Positions 25,429 through 33,032 of a DNA stretch of 64,000 bases are shown piece by piece. Made by a program: the position numbers and the translations under genes. Source of the DNA: Actinomadura sp. NBRC 104412 (GTDB taxonomy: Bacteria > Actinomycetota > Actinomycetes > Streptosporangiales > Streptosporangiaceae); NCBI RefSeq assembly GCF_030269515.1, contig NZ_BSTM01000024.1:62001-126000 (forward strand), written 5' to 3'. The first letter of the stretch is position 1. Each line of letters opens with the position of its first letter. The notes below the pieces were generated by a model, which saw only the letters and a program-made list of their open reading frames with translations, did not search any database and was not told the DNA's origin.

Positions 25429-26972
25429 CAGCCACCTCTTACGATGTCTTTCTCGGGGGCGGGCGAGTCGGCGGCCGTGTCCGCGCCGACGCCGCCGCGG
25501 CGCCGGCGCCGGGCACGGATCCGGGGCCACAGCAACACCAGGACCAGGCATCCCCCGATCGCGATGACCGCGGGGTCCTTCAGCCAGGACCAGCCCTCCA
25601 GGGAGTGGGACAGGAACAGGTACCGTTCGGCCAGCCCGCCCAGGACCACGGCGAGCAGGAAGGGCACCCGCGGCCAGCCCCAGTGGATGGCGATCACGCC
25701 GAACACCGCGGCCGCGATCATCACGAGGATGTCGTTGAAGCTGTTGTTGGCGGTGAACGCGCCGATGCCGAGCAGCACGAGCAGGAACGGCACCAGCCAG
25801 GTCCCGGGGATGAACGTCAGCTTGACCAGGTGCCGGAGCAGCAGGAACGAGACGGCGACCGCGATCAGGTTCGACAGCACCAGGATCCAGACCATCGAGA
25901 AGGTCACGTCCACGTGCGTGGTCAGCATCTCCGGCCCGGGGTTCAGCCCGGTGATCAGGAACGCGCCCAGCAGCACGGCGGTCCCGACACCGCCGGGAAG
26001 GCCGAACGCGACGGTCGGGATCAGCGACCCGGCGTCCTTGGCGTTGTTGTTGGCGCCGGCGGCGATCACGCCCTCGATCGCGCCCTTGCCGAACCGCTCG
26101 GGCCTCTTGGACGTCTGCTGGGCGACGCCGTAGGCGATGAACTGGGAGACGGTGCCGCCCATCCCGGGGATGAGCCCGATCCCGACGCCGATCGCGCTGG
26201 ACCGCACCACGACCGACCAGTGACGCAGCGTGTCGCGCACACCGGTGCCGATCCCGGCCAGCCTGCCCGTCGGGCGGCGGTTGGCGATCGAGGTCTTGCT
26301 GAGCATGAGCTGCAGCACCTCGGCGCCGGCGAACAGCCCGACCACCAGTGGCACCAGGTCGATGCCGTCCCACAGGTAGAGCTGGTCGAAGGTGTAGCGC
26401 GGCACGCCGGCCTGCGGGTCGATGCCGACCAGCGCGACCAGCATCCCGAGGGCCGCCATCAGGAAGCCCTTGAGGATGTCACGTCCCGACAGCGTCACGA
26501 CGAACGTCAGCCCGAGCAGGGTCAGCATGAAGAAGTGCGGCGGTCCCAGGGCGAGCACCAGCGGCCGCACGATCGGCACGGAGAGGGCGAGGAAGAAGGC
26601 GCCCAGCAGCGCGCCGATCGCGGAGCTGAACAGCACCGCGCCGAGCGCCCGGCCGGCCTCCCCCCGCTTGGTCAGCGGGTAGCCGTCGAGGACCGCCGCG
26701 GCCGAGGTGGCCTCGCCCGGCACGCCGAGCAGTACCGAGGTGATGTCGCCCGTGGTCGCGGTCACCACCCACATGCCGAGCAGGAACGCGAACGCCTGCA
26801 CCGGTTCCATGTCGTAGATGAACGGCAGCATCAGGGCGAGGGTGACCGCACCGCCCAGGCCAGGCAGGATGCCGACCATGAAGCCGATCGCGATGCCGAG
26901 CAACGCCAGCAGGAACGTCGCCGGTTCGAGCACTTGAAGGAAGCTGGAAAAGAACGCCTCGAGCATCGGCAC
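25428..26972 (-). CDS. tctA: Tripartite tricarboxylate transporter large membrane subunit (TctA)
   Basis: This 514-residue polytopic protein has about eleven or twelve membrane segments. The family motif GILPGLGGAVTLALMLP is present near residue 35 and a second GxxPGMGG-type motif (GLIPGMGGTVSQF) near 270, the conserved pair that forms the transport core. A GTG at 26972 and an ATG at 26966 (MLEAFF) are both possible starts; the purine-rich AAGAAGG is close to both. It heads the TctA-TctB-TctC run, 82 bp after the isochorismatase-family gene. Confidence 0.93.
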   Translation of the reverse strand: MPMLEAFFSSFLQVLEPATFLLALLGIAIGFMVGILPGLGGAVTLALMLPFIYDMEPVQAFAFLLGMWVVTATTGDITSVLLGVPGEATSAAAVLDGYPLTKRGEAGRALGAVLFSSAIGALLGAFFLALSVPIVRPLVLALGPPHFFMLTLLGLTFVVTLSGRDILKGFLMAALGMLVALVGIDPQAGVPRYTFDQLYLWDGIDLVPLVVGLFAGAEVLQLMLSKTSIANRRPTGRLAGIGTGVRDTLRHWSVVVRSSAIGVGIGLIPGMGGTVSQFIAYGVAQQTSKRPERFGKGAIEGVIAAGANNNAKDAGSLIPTVAFGLPGGVGTAVLLGAFLITGLNPGPEMLTTHVDVTFSMVWILVLSNLIAVAVSFLLLRHLVKLTFIPGTWLVPFLLVLLGIGAFTANNSFNDILVMIAAAVFGVIAIHWGWPRVPFLLAVVLGGLAERYLFLSHSLEGWSWLKDPAVIAIGGCLVLVLLWPRIRARRRRRGGVGADTAADSPAPEKDIVRGG

Positions 26973-27054
26973 CTTCTTGTCGGATGGCCTGACACCCCGA
27001 TGTCGGGCGACCGTACGACAGGTTCACGCTCGTCGTAGAGCCACCCGTCTCACT

Positions 27055-27771
27055 TCATGAGCAGCCTTCGGGCCGCGCGCCCACGCCCCTGAGGTACTCG
27101 ACGACCGTGTCGAGATGGGTGACCGCGGCGTACTTGAGGTGCATGTCGAAGAGGTTGACCTTGTGGCAGAGCTCGCTGCGGTCGAAGGTGGCCTCCTCGA
27201 CCACGAGGACCTTGAAGCCGAGCGAGTAGGCGTCGACGACGCTCGCACGCACGCAGCCGCTGGTGCTCTCGCCGGCGACCACCAGCGTGTCGATGTCCAG
27301 TTGCCGCAGCCAGGTGGCCAGGGGCGTCCCGAAGAACGCGCTCGCCCGGCTCTTGATGACCACCGGCTCGGTCGGCAGCGGAGTGAGCGGCTCGACGAAC
27401 TCGTAGCCGGCGGCCTCGTCCTCACCCGGCTGCCGGCGGCGCTGGGTGGTCGCGCCGACCCGGCCCTGCGGCCGGGATTCGCCGGTCGTGTGCAGCACCG
27501 GCACGCCCGCGCCACGGGCGGCGGCGAGCACCGTCTCAAGCGGTCCGAGCGCGTCCCAGGCCGCCGTACCGCAGCTCGCCGGGAACCTGTCGATCGCCTC
27601 GGCGACCGACTGCCGGCGGTCGCCGAACACCTTGCGGTAGCAGTCGATGAGGAGCAGCGCCGGCCTGCCTCCCGGTGTACGGTCGCCGCCGTACCTGCTC
27701 GCGACGAGCCGCTCCTGCGGGCCGATCAGGTCGTCCCAGCAGTGCGTTCGCGGTGCCTCAGGCGGACTCAT
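27055..27771 (-). CDS. Isochorismatase-family cysteine hydrolase, copy 2
   Basis: This 238-residue hydrolase has the complete family triad: Asp in LLLIDCY, Lys in VVIKSRASAFFG, and Cys in STSGCVRAS. It is a clear paralogue of 19858-20520. ATG at 27771 lies 11 bp inside the end of the MFS gene, giving a 14-bp overlap; a GTG seven codons earlier is possible. Amide or N-carbamoyl hydrolysis is the likely chemistry. It lies between an exporter and the TTT transporter genes, and its substrate may be their cargo. Confidence 0.9.
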   Translation of the reverse strand: MSPPEAPRTHCWDDLIGPQERLVASRYGGDRTPGGRPALLLIDCYRKVFGDRRQSVAEAIDRFPASCGTAAWDALGPLETVLAAARGAGVPVLHTTGESRPQGRVGATTQRRRQPGEDEAAGYEFVEPLTPLPTEPVVIKSRASAFFGTPLATWLRQLDIDTLVVAGESTSGCVRASVVDAYSLGFKVLVVEEATFDRSELCHKVNLFDMHLKYAAVTHLDTVVEYLRGVGARPEGCS

Positions 27772-28981
27772 GCGCCGGTACCTGGTAGCCACGCACCAGC
27801 CGGCCCTTCACCGCCACCGCCGCGGCGACCGCGATCGGGACGACGCCGCCGAGGCTGAGCGCGGCCGCGGGCCCCAGCAGGCCGGCGGCGCCGCCGATGT
27901 TCAGGTCGCCGAGCGCCGGGCCGCCCCGGGAGGCGATCTGGTAGGTCGAGGTGACCCGGCCGCGCATCGCGTCCGGTGTCTCGATCTGGACCGCGGCGTG
28001 ACGGATGGTGGTGTGCAGCGCGTCGCACAGGCCGAGGCCGGTCGCGGCGACCAAGGCCAGGGACACCATCGGCGCCTGCCCGAGCCCGATCGCCATCAGC
28101 CCGTACGCGGCGGTCGAGCCGAGGACCACCACGCCCGACCGCACCTTGTCGATCAACGGGAACACCAGCGCCGATCCGATCAGCGCCCCGAGCGCGGGCG
28201 CGGCGGCCAGCAGGCCGAAGCCGGCCGCTCCGACGTGCAGTACGTCGGTCGCCAGCGCCGGCAGCACCGCGCGGTAGGCACCGAACAGCGTGCAGACCAG
28301 GTCGAGCCCGATCAGCTGGAGGATCAGTGAGCGTTGCCGCAGCCATGCGAATCCTTCCCGGATGTTGGTGAGAACACTGACCTGACGGGTCTCGCCTGGG
28401 AGTGGGGGGACCCGGAGGACCTGCATGATGACGATCAGCACCAGGAAGGTGGCGACGTCGGCGAGGTACATCCCGGCGGGCCCGAACCCGGCGATCAGCA
28501 GGCCGGCCAGCGCCGGGCCGACCAGGATCGCGATCTCCCGGGACGGGTTGATCAGCGCGAACGCCTTGACCAGGTCCTTCTCGGGGACCAGCGCCGGGAT
28601 GATCGCCTGGCGGGCCGGCCGGTCGAAGGTCTCGGCGGCGGTGTTCAGCAGCACCGCGACCAGGATCAGCGCCGGCTGGATCGCCCCGGCCAGCGTGAGC
28701 ACCGCCAGGCCGAGGCTGACCAGGAGCGAGAAGCACTGCATGAGCTGCACGATGCGGCGCCGGTCGACCCGGTCCGCCCAGGCACCGCCGAGCGGCGACA
28801 GGACGATCAGCGCGACCGCCTGGAACAGCCCGATCAGGCCGGTCCGCAGGGCCGAGCCGGTCAACTGGTACATGTGAAAGAGATTCGCCATGAACGTGCC
28901 CCGGGTGCCGATCTCGGTCAGCACTACGCCCGTCCAGTACAGGTCGAATCTGCCGCTCCGCAGCGGTGCGGGGATCGCCAT
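27758..28981 (-). CDS. MFS transporter (EntS/MFS_3 type)
   Basis: This 407-residue transporter has about ten to twelve membrane segments. The opening PAPLRSGRFDLYWTGVVLTE, the loop PLGGAWADRVDRRRIV and FDRPARQAIIPALVP are typical of the EntS-like MFS_3 subfamily, whose best known member exports enterobactin. The start at 28981 gives the usual family N-terminus; the longer frame to 29047 only adds basic sequence from the preceding gene's end. It follows the EntB-like hydrolase by eight bases. That pairing echoes the entB/entS association, but no siderophore genes are present. Confidence 0.88.
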   Translation of the reverse strand: MAIPAPLRSGRFDLYWTGVVLTEIGTRGTFMANLFHMYQLTGSALRTGLIGLFQAVALIVLSPLGGAWADRVDRRRIVQLMQCFSLLVSLGLAVLTLAGAIQPALILVAVLLNTAAETFDRPARQAIIPALVPEKDLVKAFALINPSREIAILVGPALAGLLIAGFGPAGMYLADVATFLVLIVIMQVLRVPPLPGETRQVSVLTNIREGFAWLRQRSLILQLIGLDLVCTLFGAYRAVLPALATDVLHVGAAGFGLLAAAPALGALIGSALVFPLIDKVRSGVVVLGSTAAYGLMAIGLGQAPMVSLALVAATGLGLCDALHTTIRHAAVQIETPDAMRGRVTSTYQIASRGGPALGDLNIGGAAGLLGPAAALSLGGVVPIAVAAAVAVKGRLVRGYQVPAHESA

Positions 28982-28989
28982 CGGCGGCC

Positions 28990-29592
28990 TCAGGCGGCGC
29001 CGGCGTCGAGCGCCGCGGCCACCTGGCCGACGGTTCGCACGCGGCACATCCGCGGGAACACGTGCTCGATGAAGAAGCGCCGTTGCCGCTCGTATCCGGT
29101 CAACCCGTCGGAGACCACGATCACCTGGTAGTCGAGGTCACGCGCCGCGAACGCCGTGCTGGCGATGCCCACGTGGGTGGAGCCGCCGACCAGCGCGATG
29201 GTGTCGACACCGCGGCTGCGCAGGCTCAGGTCGAGGTGCGTCTGGTGGAACGCGCTCCACCGATGCTTGGGCACGTCGTAGTCACCGGGCTGTGGCGCGA
29301 ACTCGGCCAGCACCGCCATCGACTCGGGCGGGTGGGCGAACCCGAACCGCTGGCCTTCGGGCCCCCAGGGGATGAAGCCCTCGTCGGTGTCGGTAAGGGT
29401 GCGGTTGGCATCGGCGCCGTCAGGACGGTGGTCGGCACGCGCGTAACAGATGGGCACGCGGTGCCGCCGGCAGTGCCCGATGAGTTCGCGGATCGGTTCC
29501 AGCGCGCCGGCCTGCTCGATCCGTGGCCGGTAGCACTCCAGCATGTCGAACACGACCAGCGCCACCTTGGCCGGGTCGAGACGCTCCGTCAT
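28990..29592 (-). CDS. Isochorismatase-fold hydrolase lacking the cysteine nucleophile, copy 3
   Basis: This 200-residue protein has Asp16 in VVFDMLE and a Lys in DVPKHRWSAF, but the position of the nucleophile reads GSTHVGIAST, so glycine replaces cysteine. In EntB and PhzD, which cleave vinyl ethers (isochorismate and its analogues), the same position is also glycine. The protein is therefore nearer that branch than the amidase branch of copies 1 and 2. AAGGAG precedes the ATG at 29592. It is first in the minus-strand operon behind a TTGACA-17-TATGGT promoter whose -10 is part of an operator. Confidence 0.87.
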   Translation of the reverse strand: MTERLDPAKVALVVFDMLECYRPRIEQAGALEPIRELIGHCRRHRVPICYARADHRPDGADANRTLTDTDEGFIPWGPEGQRFGFAHPPESMAVLAEFAPQPGDYDVPKHRWSAFHQTHLDLSLRSRGVDTIALVGGSTHVGIASTAFAARDLDYQVIVVSDGLTGYERQRRFFIEHVFPRMCRVRTVGQVAAALDAGAA

Positions 29593-29685
29593 CCGTGGCT
29601 CCTTGTCGCCGACGCCGTCGACCGCTCCCTCTGACGGGAACCATGCGGGGGGTGGAGAGGGCATGCTTGCCAAGCTCCACGGCAT

Positions 29686-29700
29686 AATGGTAAGACCATA
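29686..29700. promoter_or_regulatory. GntR/FadR-type operator between hydrolase and IclR gene
   Basis: AATGGT-AAG-ACCATA differs from the perfect palindrome only at the last base. Read on the minus strand it is TATGGT-CTT-ACCATT, and its TATGGT serves as the -10 box of the promoter. The next bases add ATGGTC, giving a third half-site. Confidence 0.82.
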
Positions 29701-29723
29701 TGGTCATAGCCCAAAGGTGTCAA
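29695..29723 (-). promoter_or_regulatory. Sigma-70-type promoter of the tct/isochorismatase operon
   Basis: On the minus strand TTGACA (29723-29718), a 17-bp spacer and TATGGT (29700-29695) form a good housekeeping promoter, about 100 bp before the hydrolase start. The -10 is the left half of the operator, so a bound repressor would block it directly. Confidence 0.7.
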
Positions 29724-29771
29724 TCCGTGCAGCCCGCACAGGAAAGACCCCCGCAAGGAGGCAAGTGGCCC

Positions 29772-30560
29772 ATGGCGACACCCCCGTCAACCACCGTGCT
29801 GAAAGCCTTCGAGCTGCTCGATCTGTTCGCCGAGCGACCCCTGCTGGGAGCCGGCGAGGCCGCCCGCCTGCTGGGGGTTCCGCGGGCCACCACGCACCGG
29901 ATGCTCGTCACCCTGCGCATGGCCGGTGTCCTCGAGTCGAACGAGTACGGCCAGTACCTGCTCGGGCTGCGGCTGTTCGAGCTCGGCTCGTTCGCCCCGC
30001 TGCGCCGGCGCCTGCACGACGTCGCGGCGACACCACTCGAACGGCTCTCCGCCGAGGTCGGGCTGCCGGCGCTCCTGTCGGTCCGCGACGGCGACGACCT
30101 GCTCTGCCTGGAGAAGGTGGACCACCGCCGGTCCAACGTGCCCGGACGGGTCGGCCAGCGCGGCCCACTGCACGCCATCGCCGCCGGCAAGGTCCTGCTC
30201 GCCTACGCGCCGCGCGCCGTCGTCGAGCGGTACACGGCCGGGCCACCGGCCCGGTTCACGCCGCACACACTGGTCGAGCCGGAACGGCTCCTGGCCGAAC
30301 TCGACACGGTGCGCGACCGCGGCCTGGCCTGGGAGCACGACGAGCACTATCTGGGCGTCTCGTCGGTGGCCACCGGAATCTGGAACCGGGCCGGACAGAT
30401 CATCGCGGCGATCTCCGTCTCGGCGGGCACCCTGCCCGACCGGCGACGGTTCCGGTCCGTGGAGCGCCCGCTGCTGGCCACCGCCACCGAGATCCAGCGC
30501 CGGCTGGGGTGGCATCCGGTCGGGAGGGACACCACCGACATGGCCGGACTCAGCGCCTGA
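29772..30560 (+). CDS. IclR family transcriptional regulator
   Basis: This 262-residue regulator has an N-terminal winged helix (TTVLKAFELLDLFAE, then GEAARLLGVPRATTHRMLVTL) and a C-terminal effector-binding domain. IclR proteins commonly control aromatic and glyoxylate catabolism and bind small acids. It is divergent from the tct operon and 61 bp before its own stop-side neighbour. The ATG at 29772 lies 11-12 bases after AAGGAGG, slightly far; no better start is in frame. It probably regulates the adjacent genes as a second layer to the GntR regulators. Confidence 0.9.
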   Translation: MATPPSTTVLKAFELLDLFAERPLLGAGEAARLLGVPRATTHRMLVTLRMAGVLESNEYGQYLLGLRLFELGSFAPLRRRLHDVAATPLERLSAEVGLPALLSVRDGDDLLCLEKVDHRRSNVPGRVGQRGPLHAIAAGKVLLAYAPRAVVERYTAGPPARFTPHTLVEPERLLAELDTVRDRGLAWEHDEHYLGVSSVATGIWNRAGQIIAAISVSAGTLPDRRRFRSVERPLLATATEIQRRLGWHPVGRDTTDMAGLSA

Positions 30561-30565
30561 CACGC

Positions 30566-30616
30566 AGGTCGATCGGAAGCGGAGGTCGAGCGGAAGCCGA
30601 GGTCGAGCGGGGGCGG
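30566..30616. repeat. Tandem 17-bp repeat after the IclR gene
   Basis: Three copies of AGGTCGAGCGGAAGCCG with a few changes lie in exact 17-bp register (30566-30582, 30583-30599, 30600-30616), filling the space between two convergent stop codons. Confidence 0.9.
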
Positions 30617-30620
30617 ACGT

Positions 30621-31730
30621 CTACTTGGCCGATCGCGCACTGCGCAGGATGTCCTCGTAGCGCGCTTCCCACTGCTCGCCTTCGGCGACCAGCTTGCCGA
30701 TGTCGACCGTCACGGTCTCGATCCCGTCGAGCGCGCCCTTCTGCAGGTCCGCCCGCGCCGGGATGCGGTGTTCGCCGATCATCAGCTGCTGGCCGTCGCT
30801 GAGCACCCATTCCATGAAGAGCAGCGCGCTGGCGGGATTCTTGGCGTTGCGCAGCAGGGCCACCCCGTTGGGACGGATGACCAGCGGCTCCACCACCGGC
30901 GTACGGGACAGCGGCGCCCCGGTGTCGATCAACTGGTCGACGAGGTGGTTGTAGACGCTCGTCGAGAGGCCGTGCTCGCCCGAGCCGAGGAACTGGGCGT
31001 GTGTGGTGTTGCCCTCGACGGCGGTCGAGTTGGCGGCGATCCTGCGGAACAGGTCATCGACCTGTGCCTGGGTCTTGCCCTTGCCGATGAAGTACTGGGA
31101 CAACGCCATGTACCACTCGAACGCCCGGCTCTCCATGATCGTGACTCCGGCGAACCGCTTGTCCGCCAGATCCTCGAAGGACTTCGGCGGCTGCTTCACC
31201 ACCCTGGTGTTCCAGGACACCGTGAACATGTTCAGCCGGCTTCCGACCCAGCCCTTCTGCTTGGCGGCGGGGACCAGCCCGTCGTCGGCCGGGCCTTCGT
31301 ACGGACGCAGAAGGCCCTCGGTGTTCGCGGTGGCCAGTTCCTCCGCGTTGCTGTCATAGAGGTCGGCCGACGACCGCCTGGCCTTGGTCTCCTGCAGCAG
31401 GCGTTGCAGGACCTGGTTCGCCTTGGCCCGGTAGACGCTCACCTGGATGCCGTACTTCTCGGTGAACTTCTTGGCCTGGTCCGCGAGGTCGGTGTTGGAG
31501 GTGTAGACGCTGAGCTTGTCCTCCTTACGGGCCAGTTCCAGCAGCTTCTGGGTGCGCGCGTTCCCCTCCAGGCCCTTCAGCCGGCCGAGCACCGCGGCGT
31601 ACGGGTCCCGGTCCCCGCCGGACCCCGCTCCCTTCTGCGTCGGGGAGCCACCACATGCCGCCAGGCAGAGGGCCACCACGAGGGCGACGCCGGTTCGTGC
31701 GGCCGGGGCCTTCGCTGCGAACTGCACCAT
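30621..31730 (-). CDS. ABC transporter solute-binding lipoprotein (Fe3+-type family), copy 3
   Basis: This is a 369-residue lipoprotein with a lipobox at LAAC26 and the shared opening KGLEGNARTQKLLELARKED followed by YTSNTDLADQAKKF. It diverges from copy 4 across a 161-bp intergenic region with a 14-bp palindrome. It is transcribed alone on the minus strand, since the next gene downstream is convergent. The permease and ATPase must be supplied in trans. CAGGAG lies ten bases before the ATG. Confidence 0.9.
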   Translation of the reverse strand: MVQFAAKAPAARTGVALVVALCLAACGGSPTQKGAGSGGDRDPYAAVLGRLKGLEGNARTQKLLELARKEDKLSVYTSNTDLADQAKKFTEKYGIQVSVYRAKANQVLQRLLQETKARRSSADLYDSNAEELATANTEGLLRPYEGPADDGLVPAAKQKGWVGSRLNMFTVSWNTRVVKQPPKSFEDLADKRFAGVTIMESRAFEWYMALSQYFIGKGKTQAQVDDLFRRIAANSTAVEGNTTHAQFLGSGEHGLSTSVYNHLVDQLIDTGAPLSRTPVVEPLVIRPNGVALLRNAKNPASALLFMEWVLSDGQQLMIGEHRIPARADLQKGALDGIETVTVDIGKLVAEGEQWEARYEDILRSARSAK

Positions 31731-31763
31731 CGGATCACGCTCCTGATCGATGTGATCGAGATC

Positions 31764-31777
31764 GCGACCATGGTCGC
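31764..31777. promoter_or_regulatory. Perfect 14-bp palindrome between divergent solute-binding genes
   Basis: GCGACCATGGTCGC is a perfect palindrome 34 bp upstream of copy 3 and 114 bp upstream of copy 4. It contains ACCA and TGGT in the opposite order to the GntR operators, so it is probably a different operator, perhaps for the IclR protein. It could also be chance in GC-rich DNA. Confidence 0.4.
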
Positions 31778-31891
31778 CCCGAACCCGCCGTATCCCGCCG
31801 GAACCAGCCCACTATTCGAGACGCCTCGCTGTGGCCGGGCTTGGCGGCCTCCGTACCGTGGTCAGCCAGCCCTCAGCGAAGGAGCGCCCCG

Positions 31892-33001
31892 ATGCGTGCT
31901 CTGATGATCGCAGCCGTTCTCGTCCTCTGCGCCGCCTGCGGCGGGTCCCCGACAGCCGAGCAGGGATCCGGTGGGCAGGCGGCCTCCGGCGGCGACCGCT
32001 ACGCGCCGATCGCCGCGGCGGTCAAGGGACTGGACGGCCAGGCGCGCCGCGCCGAACTGGTGGAACTAGCGAAGAAGGAGAAGCAGCTCAAGTGGTACAC
32101 CTCGCTCAATGAGGACGTCGCCCGGAAACTGCTCGACGCGTTCACCAAGGCCACCGGCGTCCGCGTCACGCTCTACCGCGCGGGTAGCGAGAACGTCCGC
32201 AACCGCGTCCTGGAAGAGGTCAAGGCGGGCTTCGCGGGTGCCGATGTCGTCGAGACCAACGGACCGGAGATGGTCGCGATGGCCGACGGCAACGCCTTCG
32301 CCCCCTTGAACGCGCCGGTCACCGCGAACCTGGTCGAAGGGTCGAAGCGGCCGACCTGGACCGTCTCCCGGTTCAACATCTTCGCGGTCGCCTGGAACAC
32401 CGACCTGGTCAAGCCCGGCCAGCAGCCCACCACCTACGCCGATCTCGCCGACCCCAAGTGGGACGGCAGGATGGCGATGGAGATCGAGGACTATGACTGG
32501 TACTGGGCGCTGCGCGAGTACCTGACCACCGACGGCGGGATGACGCCCGCCCAGGTCCAGGACTACTTCAACAAGATCGCCGACGGAGCGGCGTTCACCA
32601 ACGGCCACACCACGATGCGCCAGTTGCTGGTCGCCGGCGAGTACGCCCTGGTCACCAGCGACTACAGCTACGGGATCTCCGAGGTCGCGGCCGACGGCGC
32701 GCCGGTGGCCTGGAAGGACCCGAAGCCGGTGCAGCCGCTGTTCGCCCGGCCGAACGGTGTCGGGCTCGTGCGCAACGCGGCCAACCCGGCCGGCGCCCAG
32801 TTGTTCGCCGAGTGGCTGCTGAGCGACGGCCAGCCGGTCCTGCGCGACAGCAACATCGATCCCAGCCGGAAGGACCTGCTGAACACCGGGAGCGCCGACG
32901 TGCGGGTCATGGACATCGAGAAGTATCTGAAAGAGGAGGACGGGGCCATCAAGGAGTACGAGGCGATCGCCCGCAAGGGCAAGAAGGTGGGCGGCAATTG
33001 A
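31892..33001 (+). CDS. ABC transporter solute-binding lipoprotein (Fe3+-type family), copy 4
   Basis: This 369-residue lipoprotein has its lipobox at CAAC16 and the shared opening KGLDGQARRAELVELAKKEK and YTSLNEDVARKLLDAF. ATG at 31892 follows GAAGGAG by nine bases; the open frame upstream to 31655 is shadow sequence. It begins a plus-strand operon with a TPP-dependent enzyme and an aldehyde dehydrogenase, so its ligand may be the 2-oxo acid, or its precursor, that those enzymes process. Confidence 0.92.
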   Translation: MRALMIAAVLVLCAACGGSPTAEQGSGGQAASGGDRYAPIAAAVKGLDGQARRAELVELAKKEKQLKWYTSLNEDVARKLLDAFTKATGVRVTLYRAGSENVRNRVLEEVKAGFAGADVVETNGPEMVAMADGNAFAPLNAPVTANLVEGSKRPTWTVSRFNIFAVAWNTDLVKPGQQPTTYADLADPKWDGRMAMEIEDYDWYWALREYLTTDGGMTPAQVQDYFNKIADGAAFTNGHTTMRQLLVAGEYALVTSDYSYGISEVAADGAPVAWKDPKPVQPLFARPNGVGLVRNAANPAGAQLFAEWLLSDGQPVLRDSNIDPSRKDLLNTGSADVRVMDIEKYLKEEDGAIKEYEAIARKGKKVGGN

Positions 33002-33032
33002 ACCGCGCCGCCGCCACGGCCGGAGGGCTTCG

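Noticed and set aside
27758-29592. Siderophore system suggested by EntB-like and EntS-like genes
   Set aside because: No adenylation, carrier or condensation genes are present; the context is organic-acid transport and hydrolysis.
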